A stretch of DNA of 64,000 nucleotides from Prauserella muralis (GTDB lineage: Bacteria; Actinomycetota; Actinomycetes; Mycobacteriales; Pseudonocardiaceae), in contig NZ_MASW01000002.1 in NCBI RefSeq assembly GCF_003202285.1, positions 620,001 through 684,000 of the forward strand, in the 5' to 3' direction. Of the stretch, positions 26,469 through 36,003 are shown piece after piece. The translations under genes were made by a program, and so were the position numbers. The stretch's first letter is position 1; the number at the start of each line of letters is the position of its first letter. Below the pieces are notes generated by a model, which was not told the DNA's origin, ran no database searches, and worked only from the letters and a program-made list of their open reading frames with translations.

Positions 26469-27353
26469 GTGACAGCGTCTCTGACCCTGCAGAGCCTTGT
26501 GCTCGGCGTCCTGCTCGGCGGGCTCTACGCCCTGCTGGCGGCGGGCCTGACGCTCTACTTCGGAGTGATGCGCGTCGTGATGATCGCCCACTCGGCGTTG
26601 CTCATCCTCGCCGCGTACATCGCGTGGTTCTTCGAGCGGCAGACGGGCCTCGACCCGCTGCTGTCGCTGGTGATCACGGTGCCGTTGTTCTTCGTCGCCG
26701 GCGTGGTCATGCAACGCCTGCTGATCGCGCGGCTGCGGCCGGCCACGCTGACGATGATGAGCGTCCTGCTGACGTTCTCCATCGCGTTGCTCATCGAGGG
26801 CCTGCTCGGGTTCGTCTTCACCGGCACCCACCGGCGCATCCAGCTGCCCTACTCGGGCACGCACTTCGAGTTCTTCGGCGCCAGCATCGCCGTGGTGAAG
26901 CTGATCGCGTTCGGGCTCGCGGCCGCCTCGCTGGCCGCGCTGTACGTGCTGCTGAAGACGACCCGGTTCGGCCAGGCGCTGCGCGCCACCATCCAGCACC
27001 CGGACGCCGCGCGGCTGGTGGGCATCAACACCGACCGCGTGGCCGGGTACGGCTTCGGGCTGGGCCTGGCGACCGCCGCCATCGGCGGGACGGCCCTGTC
27101 ACTGGACTCGACGATCTACCCGTCACTGCACTGGCACTGGATCGGGCCGCTCATGGCGATCATCGTGGTCGGCGGTCTCGGCAGCATCCCCGGTGCGGCG
27201 ATCGCGGCCATGGCGCTCGGGCTGTCGCAGAGCCTGCTGCAGATCCCGCTGGGCACCACCTGGGCGCAGACGCTGTTCTACGTCGCGCTGTTCGCGACGT
27301 TGATGCTGCGCCCACAGGGATTCTTCGGAGGTCGCCTTGCACAGCGTTTCTGA
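26469..27353 (+). CDS. ABC permease, LivH type
   Basis: A 294-residue membrane protein with the LivH pattern: QSLVLGVLLGGLYALLAAGLTL at the start, then IQHPDAARLVGINTDRV in the EAA-like loop and IVVGGLGSIPGAAIAA near the end. GTG start six bases after the binding-protein gene. One half of the transport pore. Confidence 0.92.
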   Translation: MTASLTLQSLVLGVLLGGLYALLAAGLTLYFGVMRVVMIAHSALLILAAYIAWFFERQTGLDPLLSLVITVPLFFVAGVVMQRLLIARLRPATLTMMSVLLTFSIALLIEGLLGFVFTGTHRRIQLPYSGTHFEFFGASIAVVKLIAFGLAAASLAALYVLLKTTRFGQALRATIQHPDAARLVGINTDRVAGYGFGLGLATAAIGGTALSLDSTIYPSLHWHWIGPLMAIIVVGGLGSIPGAAIAAMALGLSQSLLQIPLGTTWAQTLFYVALFATLMLRPQGFFGGRLAQRF

Positions 27354-28404
27354 CCCCCGTCCCGGCCGCGGGCGCACGGCCGTGCGCACGGCGCGGGTGG
27401 TGGGCCTGGTCGCGCTCGTCGCGCTGGTGGCCGCGTTCCCGAGCCTGGCCCCCGACTCGTTCATCCTGTCGGTCGGCGTGGTGATCGCGAGCTACGCGGT
27501 GCTCGCCACGTCGTGGAACTTCGTGGGCGGCTTCACCGGCTACATCTCGCTCGGGCACGCGGCCTACTCCGGCCTCGGCGGCTACGCCACGGCGCTGCTG
27601 ATCCTGCGCGCCGACGTCAACCCCTGGCTCGCGCTGGCGCTCGGGGGGCTCATCGTCGCCGCGCTCGCCGTGCCGATCGGGATCGCGAGCCTGCGGGTGC
27701 GCGGAGCGTCGTTCGTGATCGTCTCGATCGCGCTGGTCCTCATCCTGCTGCTGGTGTTCCAGAGCTGGGGCTCGTTCACGGGAGGCTCCAACGGCCTGCG
27801 CGTGCCGCGCCCGTTCGGCGACGACGTGCTGCGGCCCGAGCAGCACGAGCGGTTCTTCTACCTGCATGCCGCACTGCTGGCGGTGCTGCTGCTGTGCTGG
27901 TGGGCGATCGACCGCTCGCGCTTCGGCATGGGGCTCAAGGCGATCAGGGAGGACGAGGACAAGGCCCAGTCGCTCGGCGTGCCGACGTTCGCCTACAAGC
28001 TCGTGGTGTTCGTCGTGTCGGCGTTCTTCACCGCCATCGGCGGCGGGATGTACGCGCTGTGGTTCGGCTACCTCGATCCGATCTTCCAGTTCTCGATCCT
28101 CGTCGGCTCCTACATGGTGCTGATGAGCCTGCTCGGCGGCATCCGGAGCCTGTTCGGACCACTGCTCGGCGCGGTGATCGTCGGCTACGCCATGGAGTTC
28201 TTCAAGGCGCAGTACGGCGACACCCAGGCGCATCTGATCGCGATGGGCGCGCTGCTGGCGCTGGTCGTGCTGTTCATGCCCGACGGGATCATCCCGGCGC
28301 TGGGCAACCTCGTGAACCGTTTCCGCCCGAAGGCCGCCTCCATCAGGGAGCTGACCGCGGAGGAGCTGACCGTGCAGCGGGAACAGCAGGAGGTGCGCGG
28401 ATGA
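27337..28404 (+). CDS. ABC permease, LivM type
   Basis: A 355-residue LivM-type permease. The family signature SLGHAAYSGLGGYATALLI lies in the second helix region, and KAIREDEDKAQSLGVPTFAYKL is the coupling loop to the ATPase. TTG 27337 with GGAGG upstream overlaps the previous gene by 17 bases. The last 30 residues are a charged cytoplasmic tail. Pairs with the LivH-type subunit. Confidence 0.92.
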   Translation: MHSVSDPRPGRGRTAVRTARVVGLVALVALVAAFPSLAPDSFILSVGVVIASYAVLATSWNFVGGFTGYISLGHAAYSGLGGYATALLILRADVNPWLALALGGLIVAALAVPIGIASLRVRGASFVIVSIALVLILLLVFQSWGSFTGGSNGLRVPRPFGDDVLRPEQHERFFYLHAALLAVLLLCWWAIDRSRFGMGLKAIREDEDKAQSLGVPTFAYKLVVFVVSAFFTAIGGGMYALWFGYLDPIFQFSILVGSYMVLMSLLGGIRSLFGPLLGAVIVGYAMEFFKAQYGDTQAHLIAMGALLALVVLFMPDGIIPALGNLVNRFRPKAASIRELTAEELTVQREQQEVRG

Positions 28405-29147
28405 CCACCACCATCACCCGGGGGCTGGAGACCACCGGCCTGGCGAAGTCCTTCGGCGGCGTCCACGCCGTCGACAACGCGACGGTCGCCTTCCACCACG
28501 GCAAGGTGAACGCGCTGATCGGGCCCAACGGCTCCGGCAAGACGACCTTCTTCAACTGCGTCACCGGCATGATCAAGCCGGACGCGGGCAGCGTGAGCTA
28601 CCGCGGCGAGGACATCACGGGAAGGCCACCGCACCGCATCGCCCGCGCGGGCATCGGGCGCAGCTTCCAGCTGTGCCGGGTGTTCCCGCGGATGACCGTA
28701 CTGGAGAACCTGCTGGCCTCGGTCCGGTCGCCGACGCTGCCGGGCTGGCTGCGGTCGGCGCGCCAGCGCGGCGACATCGAACGCGCCAGGGAACTGCTGA
28801 TGCGCGTCGGTATCGACCACCTGGAACACGCCGAGGCGCGCGATCTGTCCTACGGCCAGCAGAAGCTGCTCGAACTGGCCGGGGTGCTCATGACCGACCC
28901 CGAGACGATCATGCTCGACGAGCCGGCGGGCGGGGTGAACCCCGCGCTGCTGGACCGGATCGCGAACCTGGTGCGCGCCCTCAACGCCGAGGGCAAGACG
29001 TTCCTCATCGTCGAGCACAACATGGACCTGGTGATGAGCCTGTCCGACCACGTGGTCGTGTTCGACCGTGGCGCACCGATCGCCGAGGGCAGCCCGGACG
29101 AGGTGCGGGCCGACCCGCGAGTGCTGGAGGCCTACCTTGGCAGCTGA
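28401..29147 (+). CDS. ABC ATPase, LivG type
   Basis: A 248-residue ATPase: Walker A GPNGSGKTT (about residues 38-46), LSYGQQKLLELAGVL signature, Walker B TIMLDEPAGGVNP, and the LivG-type IARAGIGRSFQLCRVFP insertion. ATG 28401 overlaps the permease stop by ATGA. Confidence 0.93.
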   Translation: MTTTITRGLETTGLAKSFGGVHAVDNATVAFHHGKVNALIGPNGSGKTTFFNCVTGMIKPDAGSVSYRGEDITGRPPHRIARAGIGRSFQLCRVFPRMTVLENLLASVRSPTLPGWLRSARQRGDIERARELLMRVGIDHLEHAEARDLSYGQQKLLELAGVLMTDPETIMLDEPAGGVNPALLDRIANLVRALNAEGKTFLIVEHNMDLVMSLSDHVVVFDRGAPIAEGSPDEVRADPRVLEAYLGS

Positions 29148-29886
29148 GGGCGAATACCTCCTGGAGCTCACCGACATCGAGGCCGGTTACGGCCGTGCCG
29201 CCCTGGTGTTGCGGGGGCTGACGGTCCGCGTGCCCCCGGCGAGCGTGGTGTGTCTCGTCGGGCCGAACGGCGCCGGAAAGTCCACTGTGCTCAAGGTCGC
29301 CAGCGGCATGCTGACGCCACGCTCCGGCCGGATCACCGTGTGCGGCAGGGACGTCACGCGGCTCGGGCCGCAGCAGATGCTGCGTGCCGGCCTGTCGCAC
29401 GTGCTGCAGGGGCACAGCGTGTTCAAGGAGATGACCGTGTCCGAGAACGTGCTGCTCGGCGCGTACACCATCAGGGACAGGGCGGAGATCGCCGAGCGCG
29501 TGGACTTCGTGAAGACGCTGTTCCCGGTGGTCGCCGAGCGCTGGGGCGCACTCGCCGGCGCACTGTCCGGCGGGCAGCAGAAGCAGGTCGAGTTCGCCCG
29601 GTCGCTGATGGTCAGCCCCCGGGTGGTGCTGCTGGACGAGCCGTCGATGGGCCTCGACCCGAAAGCGACCGCCACCGTGTTCGAGCAGGTCGTGCGCATG
29701 CGCGACGCCGGAACGGCGGTGCTGCTGGTGGAGCAGAACGCGCGCCGCGCGCTGGAGACCGCCGACCTGGGTTGCGTGCTCGACCTCGGCCGCGTGCACA
29801 TCTCGGGTCCGGCCCCGGACCTGCTCGCCGACCCGAAGCTCGGTGAGCTCTATCTCGGCAGCGGTACTTCGACAGCGGGGAGCTGA
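29137..29886 (+). CDS. ABC ATPase, LivF type
   Basis: A 249-residue ATPase: Walker A GPNGAGKST, LSGGQQKQVEFARSLM signature and Walker B VVLLDEPSMGLDP. TTG 29137 is preferred because GGAGG lies five bases upstream and the sequence begins AAEGEYLLELTDIEAGYG, the normal LivF N-terminus. It overlaps the LivG gene by 11 bases. Completes the importer. Confidence 0.92.
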   Translation: MAAEGEYLLELTDIEAGYGRAALVLRGLTVRVPPASVVCLVGPNGAGKSTVLKVASGMLTPRSGRITVCGRDVTRLGPQQMLRAGLSHVLQGHSVFKEMTVSENVLLGAYTIRDRAEIAERVDFVKTLFPVVAERWGALAGALSGGQQKQVEFARSLMVSPRVVLLDEPSMGLDPKATATVFEQVVRMRDAGTAVLLVEQNARRALETADLGCVLDLGRVHISGPAPDLLADPKLGELYLGSGTSTAGS

Positions 29887-29892
29887 AAACGC

Positions 29893-31053
29893 ATGACGAC
29901 ACATCCGTACCGGATTCTCATGAACGGCGTCACCGGCCGCATGGGCTACCGGCAGCACTTGCTGCGCTCCGTGCTCGCGATCCGCGACGACGGCGGCATC
30001 GCCCTGCCCGACGGTGACCGGATTCAGGTGGAGCCGGTTCTGGTGGGCCGCAACGCCGACAAGCTGGCCGCGCTCGCGCGGCAGCACGACATCGCCGAGT
30101 GGAGCACCGATCTGGACACCCTCCTCGCGGAGGACTCCGCCCCGATCTACTTCGACGCGCAGGTCACCAGCGAGCGCAAGAAGGCGATCCTCAAGGCCGT
30201 CGTGGCGGGCAAGCACGTCTACACCGAGAAGCCGGTGGGCACGTCGGTGGAGGAGGGCCTCGAACTGGTCGAGGCCGCCAAGGCGCACGGCATCGTCAAC
30301 GGCGTCGTGCACGACAAGCTCTACCTGCCCGGGCTGCGCAAGCTCAAGCGGCTCGTCGACGCGGGCTTCTTCGGCCGCATCCTGTCCGTGCGGGGCGAGT
30401 TCGGCTACTGGGTGTTCGAGGGAGACCTGCTCCCTGCGCAGCGGCCGAGCTGGAACTACCGCGCCGAGGACGGCGGCGGCATGGTGCTGGACATGTTCTG
30501 CCACTGGAACTACGTGCTGGAGAACCTGTTCGGGCGCGTGCACTCGGTGATGGCCAGGGCCGTCACGCACATCCCTGAGCGCTGGGACGAGAACGGCGAG
30601 CGCTACGACGCCACCGCCGACGACGCGGCGTATGCGATCTTCGAGCTCGACGACGGCGTCATCGCCCAGATCAACTCCTCGTGGGCGGTCCGCGTCGAAC
30701 GCAAGGAGCTGGTGGAGTTCCAGGTGGACGGCACGCACGGCTCGGCGGTGGCCGGGCTGTTCGGCTGCCGCGTACAGCCGAGGGTGCGGACCCCGAAGCC
30801 GGTGTGGGACCCCGACCTGCCGACCAGCCAGGACTTCCGCGCCCAGTGGGACGAGGTCCCCGACAACGACGTGTTCTCCAACGGGTTCCGGGCGCAGTGG
30901 GAACGGTTCCTGCTGGACGTGCACCACGGCAGGCCGCATCCCTACGACTTCGCCGCGGGCGTGCGCGGGCTGCGCCTCGTCGACGCCGGGCTGGTGTCGT
31001 CGGCCGAGGGCCGCCGGGTCGAGCTTCCCGCCGACGAGGACGGTGCCTCGTGA
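29893..31053 (+). CDS. Gfo/Idh/MocA-family oxidoreductase
   Basis: A 386-residue NAD(P)-dependent sugar oxidoreductase. The Rossmann start is YRILMNGVTGRMGYRQHLL, the conserved EKP motif is in HVYTEKPVGTSVEEGLEL and the substrate-domain His/Lys region is VNGVVHDKLYLPGLRKL. It probably oxidises a sugar, inositol-like polyol or sugar acid brought in by the Liv-type importer. It starts six bases after the LivF gene and overlaps the next gene by GTGA. Confidence 0.9.
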   Translation: MTTHPYRILMNGVTGRMGYRQHLLRSVLAIRDDGGIALPDGDRIQVEPVLVGRNADKLAALARQHDIAEWSTDLDTLLAEDSAPIYFDAQVTSERKKAILKAVVAGKHVYTEKPVGTSVEEGLELVEAAKAHGIVNGVVHDKLYLPGLRKLKRLVDAGFFGRILSVRGEFGYWVFEGDLLPAQRPSWNYRAEDGGGMVLDMFCHWNYVLENLFGRVHSVMARAVTHIPERWDENGERYDATADDAAYAIFELDDGVIAQINSSWAVRVERKELVEFQVDGTHGSAVAGLFGCRVQPRVRTPKPVWDPDLPTSQDFRAQWDEVPDNDVFSNGFRAQWERFLLDVHHGRPHPYDFAAGVRGLRLVDAGLVSSAEGRRVELPADEDGAS

Positions 31054-32216
31054 CGGGCGGCACGACGATCGCGCTGCCCCGCGCCGACGGCGGCTGGGCC
31101 GAGGTGGCGCTGCGTGAGCCGCGGCAGTGGAAGGAGCACCCCCAGCCCTACGCGGAGCGGGTGGCGTTTGCCGCGGCGCACGTGGTGGCCGATCCGCTCG
31201 GGGACAACACCCCCGGCGCGCCGGCCGCGCTCGACTGGGAGTCCACACTGGCCTTCCGCGCGGAGCTGTTCCGCTACGGGCTCGGGGTCGCCGAGGCGAT
31301 GGACACCGCGCAGCGCAACATGGGCCTCGACTGGGCGGCCGTGCGGGAGCTGGTGCGGCGCAGCGCCGAGCAGGCCAGGACGTGTGGCGCCCGCATCGCC
31401 TCCGGCGCGGGCACCGACCACCGCGACGACGCCGCGACGCTCGACGACGTGCTCGCGGCCTACACCGAGCAGGTCGGCTACGTCGAGTCGTGCGGCTCGC
31501 AGGTGATCGTGATGGCCTCGCGGCAGCTGGCCCGGATCGCCCGCTCCGCCGAGGACTACCGGTACGTCTACGACGCGATCCTGCGGCAGGTGGCCGAGCC
31601 GGTGATCCTGCACTGGCTCGGCGAGATGTTCGACCCGCAGCTTGCCGGGTACTGGGGATCCGCCGACGTGCCCACCGCGACGGAGACCTTCCTCGGCCTC
31701 GTCCGCGACCACGCCGCGAAGATCGACGGGGTCAAGGTGTCGTTGCTGTCCGCCGGGCACGAGCGCGGGCTGCGCGCCGCGCTGCCCGAGGGCGTCCGCC
31801 TCTACACCGGCGACGACTTCAACTACCCGGAGCTGATCCGGGGTGACGGCGAGCACCACTCGGATGCGCTGCTGGGCGCGTTCTCCGCGATCGCGCCCGC
31901 GGCGTCGGCGGCGCTGACCGCACTCGACGACGGCGACCTCGCCCGCTACGACGAGGAGATGGCGAGCACGCTGCCCCTCGCCAGGCACGTGTTCGGCGCG
32001 CCCACGTTCTACTACAAGACCGGGATCGCGTTCATGGCGTGGCTGTGCGGGCACCAGCGCGGTTTCACGATGGTCGGCGGCCTGCAGTCGGCGCGCAGCG
32101 TGCCCCATCTGGCACGTGTGTTCGAGCTGGCCAACGACGCCCGTCTGCTGCCGGATCCGGAGTTCGCCGCGCACCGCATGCGGCTGCTGCTCGACACGGC
32201 GGGGGCGGCGCGATGA
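31050..32216 (+). CDS. DUF993 family protein (dihydrodipicolinate synthase-like)
   Basis: A 388-residue protein of the DUF993 group, which has a class I aldolase-like TIM barrel. It opens with a short beta region, then FRYGLGVAEAMDTAQRNMGLDW, and has KIDGVKVSLLSAGHERGLRAAL in the position where the Schiff-base Lys of the aldolase fold is expected. It is probably a lyase acting on a keto-sugar acid made by the neighbouring oxidoreductase. Both ends overlap adjacent genes by four bases. Confidence 0.82.
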   Translation: MTGGTTIALPRADGGWAEVALREPRQWKEHPQPYAERVAFAAAHVVADPLGDNTPGAPAALDWESTLAFRAELFRYGLGVAEAMDTAQRNMGLDWAAVRELVRRSAEQARTCGARIASGAGTDHRDDAATLDDVLAAYTEQVGYVESCGSQVIVMASRQLARIARSAEDYRYVYDAILRQVAEPVILHWLGEMFDPQLAGYWGSADVPTATETFLGLVRDHAAKIDGVKVSLLSAGHERGLRAALPEGVRLYTGDDFNYPELIRGDGEHHSDALLGAFSAIAPAASAALTALDDGDLARYDEEMASTLPLARHVFGAPTFYYKTGIAFMAWLCGHQRGFTMVGGLQSARSVPHLARVFELANDARLLPDPEFAAHRMRLLLDTAGAAR

Positions 32217-33106
32217 CAGCCGTCGACGTTCCCTCGGGGCTGCCCGCCAGGGTAGGCACCCCCGGGCCCGGCGACCCACGCCTGGCCCGGTTGTCGCTGA
32301 ACCAGCGCACCACGGCGAAGTGGTCGCTGCGCGAGGCTGTCGACGGCTGCGTGGCGGCCGGGCTCGGCTCCATCGGCGTCTGGCGGGAGCCGCTCGCCGA
32401 GGCCGGGCTGGCCGAGGCCGTGGCGATGATCCGCGACGCCGGGCTGCGCGTGTCGTCGCTGTGTCGCGGCGGGTTCTTCACCGCGGCCGAGCCCGCCGCC
32501 CGCTGCGCGGCCCACGCCGACAACGTGGCCGCGCTCGACGAGGCCGCGGCGCTCGGCTGCCCGACGCTGGTCCTCGTGCCCGGCGGGCTGCCCGAGGGCG
32601 ACCGCGACATCAGGGGTGCGCGGGAGCGCGTCGCCGAAGCCGTCGCCGCGCTCGTCGAACCCGCCCGCGAACGGGGCGTGCGGCTCGGCATCGAGCCGAT
32701 GCACCCGATCTTCGCCGCCGACCGCGGGGTCATCTCGACCCTGGCGCAGGCACTCGACATCGCCGAGCAGCACCCGCCGGACGTCGTCGGCGTCGTCGTC
32801 GACACCTTTCACGTGTGGTGGGAGCCCGGGGTGCTCGGCCAGATCGCGCGCGCGGGCGAGCGGATCACCTCCTACCAGGTGTGCGAGTGGATCACGCCGC
32901 TGCCTGCGGACAGCCTGCTCTCCCGAGGGATGATGGGCGACGGGCACATCGACTTCACCTCACTCACCCGCGCCGTCGCGGCCACCGGCTACAGCGGCGA
33001 CGTGGAGGTCGAGATCTTCAACGCCGACGTGTGGGCCGCGCCCGGTGCCGATGTGCTCGCCACCCTGGCGCGCCGGTACGTCGAGCTCGTGCAACCACAC
33101 CTCTAG
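32213..33106 (+). CDS. Sugar phosphate isomerase/epimerase-type TIM barrel
   Basis: A 297-residue AP-endonuclease-2-like barrel. LSLNQRTTAKWSLREAVDGC opens the family pattern; metal-site residues are visible in LGIEPMHPIFAADRG (Glu), VVVDTFHVWWEPG (Asp, His) and GDVEVEIFN (Glu). Such enzymes isomerise or dehydrate sugars and inositol intermediates. ATG 32213 overlaps the DUF993 stop. With the oxidoreductase and DUF993 protein it forms a three-enzyme unit. Confidence 0.88.
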   Translation: MTAVDVPSGLPARVGTPGPGDPRLARLSLNQRTTAKWSLREAVDGCVAAGLGSIGVWREPLAEAGLAEAVAMIRDAGLRVSSLCRGGFFTAAEPAARCAAHADNVAALDEAAALGCPTLVLVPGGLPEGDRDIRGARERVAEAVAALVEPARERGVRLGIEPMHPIFAADRGVISTLAQALDIAEQHPPDVVGVVVDTFHVWWEPGVLGQIARAGERITSYQVCEWITPLPADSLLSRGMMGDGHIDFTSLTRAVAATGYSGDVEVEIFNADVWAAPGADVLATLARRYVELVQPHL

Positions 33107-33168
33107 CGCGGTGCTGCCCGGTTGGCGGCAGTGCCCGAACCAATTCCCAAAGGAGGGATGACGTTCAC

Positions 33169-35493
33169 ATGTTGGGTAAGCGCAGATGGTGGGTGCCCGT
33201 GGTCGCGGCCACGATGCTCGCGGGCACTCTGCTGGCACCACCGACGATGGCCGGGGCGCAGACCGCGCCGGACGAACCGATCACCGACCCGGTTCCCGAG
33301 GACCCGGTGCCCTCGCGGCTCGGGCTCGTCCTCGAGGAGTACGCACAGCTTCCCGAGTCGGAGCCGACGCCGGCTCCGACCGACGTCCGGCTGATGCGGC
33401 ACAACCGCATCAACTACATCGGCGAGGTCCCCGACGGCTCCGGCCGCATGTACGTCCCCGACCTCAACGGCCCGATGTACCTCATCGAGAACGGCACCCA
33501 GCACACCTATCTCGACATCAAGGAGCGATTCGGCGACTACTTCTCCGGCCGCGGACTCGGCAGCGGCTTCGGCTTCGTCACGTTCCACCCCGAGTTCGCG
33601 GACAACGGCAAGTTCTACACCGTCCACACCGAGGACCGCGACGCGATCGCGACCAAGCCGCCGACCTATCCCAACCAGCCCAACGCGTTCGTGCAGAGCG
33701 TGGTGACCGAGTGGACCGCCGACGACCCGTCCGCCGACGAGTTCTCCGGAACCCAGCGCGAGATCTTCCGGTTCGGCTTCACCACCCAGATCCACGCCAT
33801 CCAGCAGATCGACTTCAACCCGACCGCCGAGCCCGGCGACGAGGACTACGGCCTGCTCTACCTCGCGGTCGGTGACGGCGGCACGGGGCTCAACGACACG
33901 TTCACGCAGGAGCTAGACAACCCGGCGGGCAAGATCCTGCGGATCGACCCGGCCGGCACCGACGGGCCCAACGGCCAGTACGGCATTCCCGCGTCGAACC
34001 CGTTCGTCGGCGAGGAAGGCGCGCTGGGGGAGATCTACGCCTACGGAATGCGGGACCCGCACCGGTTCGCGTGGGACCGTGGCGGCCGCAACGCGATGTA
34101 TCTCGGCCACATCGGCCAGCGCGCCATCGAGGCCGTGTACGAGGTGCGCAAGGGTGACAACCTCGGCTGGGCCGCGCGGGAGGGCACCTTCCGGTTCGAC
34201 CCCGCCCAGCAGTGCGTGCTGTACCCGCTGCCGGAGGACGACGAGCAGTACGGCTACGTGTACCCGGTGGCGCAGTTCGACCACAACACGCCCGCGGGCT
34301 GGCCGTGCAACTCCGACAGCGGGCACGCGATCTCCGGTGGCCAGGTGTACCGGGGCGACCAGCTCCCGGTGCTGCGGGGCAAGTACGTCTTCGGTGATCT
34401 CGTCGACGGGCGCGTGTTCTACAGCGACGTCCGCGAGATGCGGCAGGGCGAACAGCCCGCGACCATCCACGAGATGCAGCTGTTCGACGCCAGCGGCAAG
34501 CGGATGCGGATGACCGACTTCGTCGGCGACGGCCGGGTCGACCTGCGGTTCGGCATCGACGCCGAGGGCGAGCTGTACCTGCTGGCCAAGGCCAACGGCA
34601 AGGTCTGGAAGGTCGTGGGCACCAAGTGGGGCAACCCGTCCGAGGTCACCAGGCAGGTCGAGCGCAACCTCGTCGCGCACTTCGACTTCGAGCACCCGTT
34701 CTCGCCCGCGGGCGATGCCAGGGAGCTCGACCAGGGCTCGTCGCGGACGTTGCTGGAGCTGGTCAACGGCGGCGAGAACATGCGGGTCGCCGACGGCGCC
34801 TTCCCCGACAGCAACAACGCGTTGCAGACCCGGCAGGTCAACCCAGCGGGGCCCGGCAACGACGACTGGAAGGCCGGGGTCTGGGCCGGCGACGCGGACG
34901 GGTACGAGGCGCTGAAGGCGTTCAACGGCGTCAGGGGCATCACGGTGATGGGCTGGTTCAAGATGACGGGCACGAACCCGAGCCCCAACACCACGACGGC
35001 CAACCCGGACGACCTCTACAACGCGGTCGGGCTCGCCGGTGTCCTCAGTGGTGACTCCGAAGGGCACAACGTGCGTGCGCTGCTCGAGGTCATCAACGTC
35101 AACGGTGAGCTGCGCCTGGTGGCGCTGGGGCGCCGGATCGACGGCGGTTCGTCGCAGACGTTCGCGGCCCAGCAGGACTGGCGCGAGCTGCTGCCGCAGG
35201 GGCAGTGGGTGCATCTCGCGGCCACGTTCGACTACGCGAACGGCACGATGGCGCTGTACCGCAACGGCAAGAAGCTGCCCGGCTTCTACACGGTGCCCGG
35301 CGACCCGTGGCGGGTCGACGGCTCGGGCACGTCGCCGACCAACCCGCGGGGCATCAAGATCGGCGGCAGCTTCCCGCAGAACAACGCGGAACGCAATCCG
35401 TGCAACTGCCGGATGGACTCGCTGATGTTCGTCGACAAGGCGCTCGACGCCGACACCATCCAGCACCAGTACCGGCGGTTCCACCACCGCTGA
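33169..35493 (+). CDS. Secreted PQQ-type sugar dehydrogenase with LamG domain
   Basis: A 774-residue secreted protein. Residues 1-30 are a Sec signal ending near MAGAQT. Residues ~75-485 are a soluble aldose dehydrogenase/hedgehog-interacting-like six-bladed propeller (LGSGFGFVTFHPEFADNGKF, LYLAVGDGGTGLNDTF, YGMRDPHRFAWDRG, GHAISGGQVYRG). Residues ~500-770 are a LamG/concanavalin-like domain (GITVMGWFKMTG, WVHLAATFDYANGTMALYRNG). ATG 33169 is preceded by AAAGGAGGG. It may oxidise the sugar outside the cell whose product the Liv-type importer takes up. No membrane anchor is visible. Confidence 0.82.
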   Translation: MLGKRRWWVPVVAATMLAGTLLAPPTMAGAQTAPDEPITDPVPEDPVPSRLGLVLEEYAQLPESEPTPAPTDVRLMRHNRINYIGEVPDGSGRMYVPDLNGPMYLIENGTQHTYLDIKERFGDYFSGRGLGSGFGFVTFHPEFADNGKFYTVHTEDRDAIATKPPTYPNQPNAFVQSVVTEWTADDPSADEFSGTQREIFRFGFTTQIHAIQQIDFNPTAEPGDEDYGLLYLAVGDGGTGLNDTFTQELDNPAGKILRIDPAGTDGPNGQYGIPASNPFVGEEGALGEIYAYGMRDPHRFAWDRGGRNAMYLGHIGQRAIEAVYEVRKGDNLGWAAREGTFRFDPAQQCVLYPLPEDDEQYGYVYPVAQFDHNTPAGWPCNSDSGHAISGGQVYRGDQLPVLRGKYVFGDLVDGRVFYSDVREMRQGEQPATIHEMQLFDASGKRMRMTDFVGDGRVDLRFGIDAEGELYLLAKANGKVWKVVGTKWGNPSEVTRQVERNLVAHFDFEHPFSPAGDARELDQGSSRTLLELVNGGENMRVADGAFPDSNNALQTRQVNPAGPGNDDWKAGVWAGDADGYEALKAFNGVRGITVMGWFKMTGTNPSPNTTTANPDDLYNAVGLAGVLSGDSEGHNVRALLEVINVNGELRLVALGRRIDGGSSQTFAAQQDWRELLPQGQWVHLAATFDYANGTMALYRNGKKLPGFYTVPGDPWRVDGSGTSPTNPRGIKIGGSFPQNNAERNPCNCRMDSLMFVDKALDADTIQHQYRRFHHR

Positions 35494-35534
35494 TCCGCCG
35501 GGGCGAGGGGAGTGGTGTCCGGCCGGTGCCGGCT

Positions 35535-35910
35535 GGCCCATTGCGGCGCCTTGCCGCCACCGTCGCCGACCATGCGCACGTCGGCGGCGAGAAGCTCGCA
35601 CAGCCGGTCGACGTCAACTTCCCGGAAGGCTCGCGTCACGCACGGTGTGCGCGACGCGAGCATTCCGCGGTCGCGCTCGATCATGCAGCCGCTGCAGCAG
35701 CGAGTAGGGCCCGCCGTTGCCGATGAGCCGCTCGCACGCCACATAGGCGTCGATCGCGGCTGCGGTGCCGAAGAGCAGCCGCTCAAACACCTCGGAGAGG
35801 CACAGACCTGCTTTCTGATCACGAGACGCAGCGAGTACGTCGGTTCCTGGTGGATCTCCGACGACAAGGAAGCGCTCCGGTACGTCCGCCACCAGGGCAT
35901 CACGACACAC
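35535..35910 (-). pseudogene. SigJ-like (ECF41-type) sigma-factor fragment and adjoining relic
   Basis: From 35630 down to about 35535 the minus strand encodes AFREVDVDRLCELLAADVRM and then VGDGGGKAPQWA, a piece of the SnoaL-like C-terminal domain of SigJ/ECF41 sigma factors. It has no start and breaks off without the rest of the domain. Just upstream another frame (35614-35910) encodes 98 residues including ERFLVVGDPPGTDVLAASRD that I cannot assign. The whole region looks like decayed genes left by rearrangement. Confidence 0.55.
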
Positions 35911-36003
35911 GAGACGATTGAACCTTCCGCAATCCGTCGCTGAACTTCAACGCTGAAACCGGACCACGCGAAGTGAAACGACGGTCGGTGTCCTCGCGAT
36001 ACC

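Noticed and set aside
29005-31248. 747-codon open frame on the minus strand over LivF and the oxidoreductase
   Set aside because: Shadow frame; the plus-strand genes have motifs and coupled starts.
35614-35910. SMI1/KNR4-like protein because of a GNGGP element
   Set aside because: The order of the surrounding elements does not fit that fold; left unassigned.
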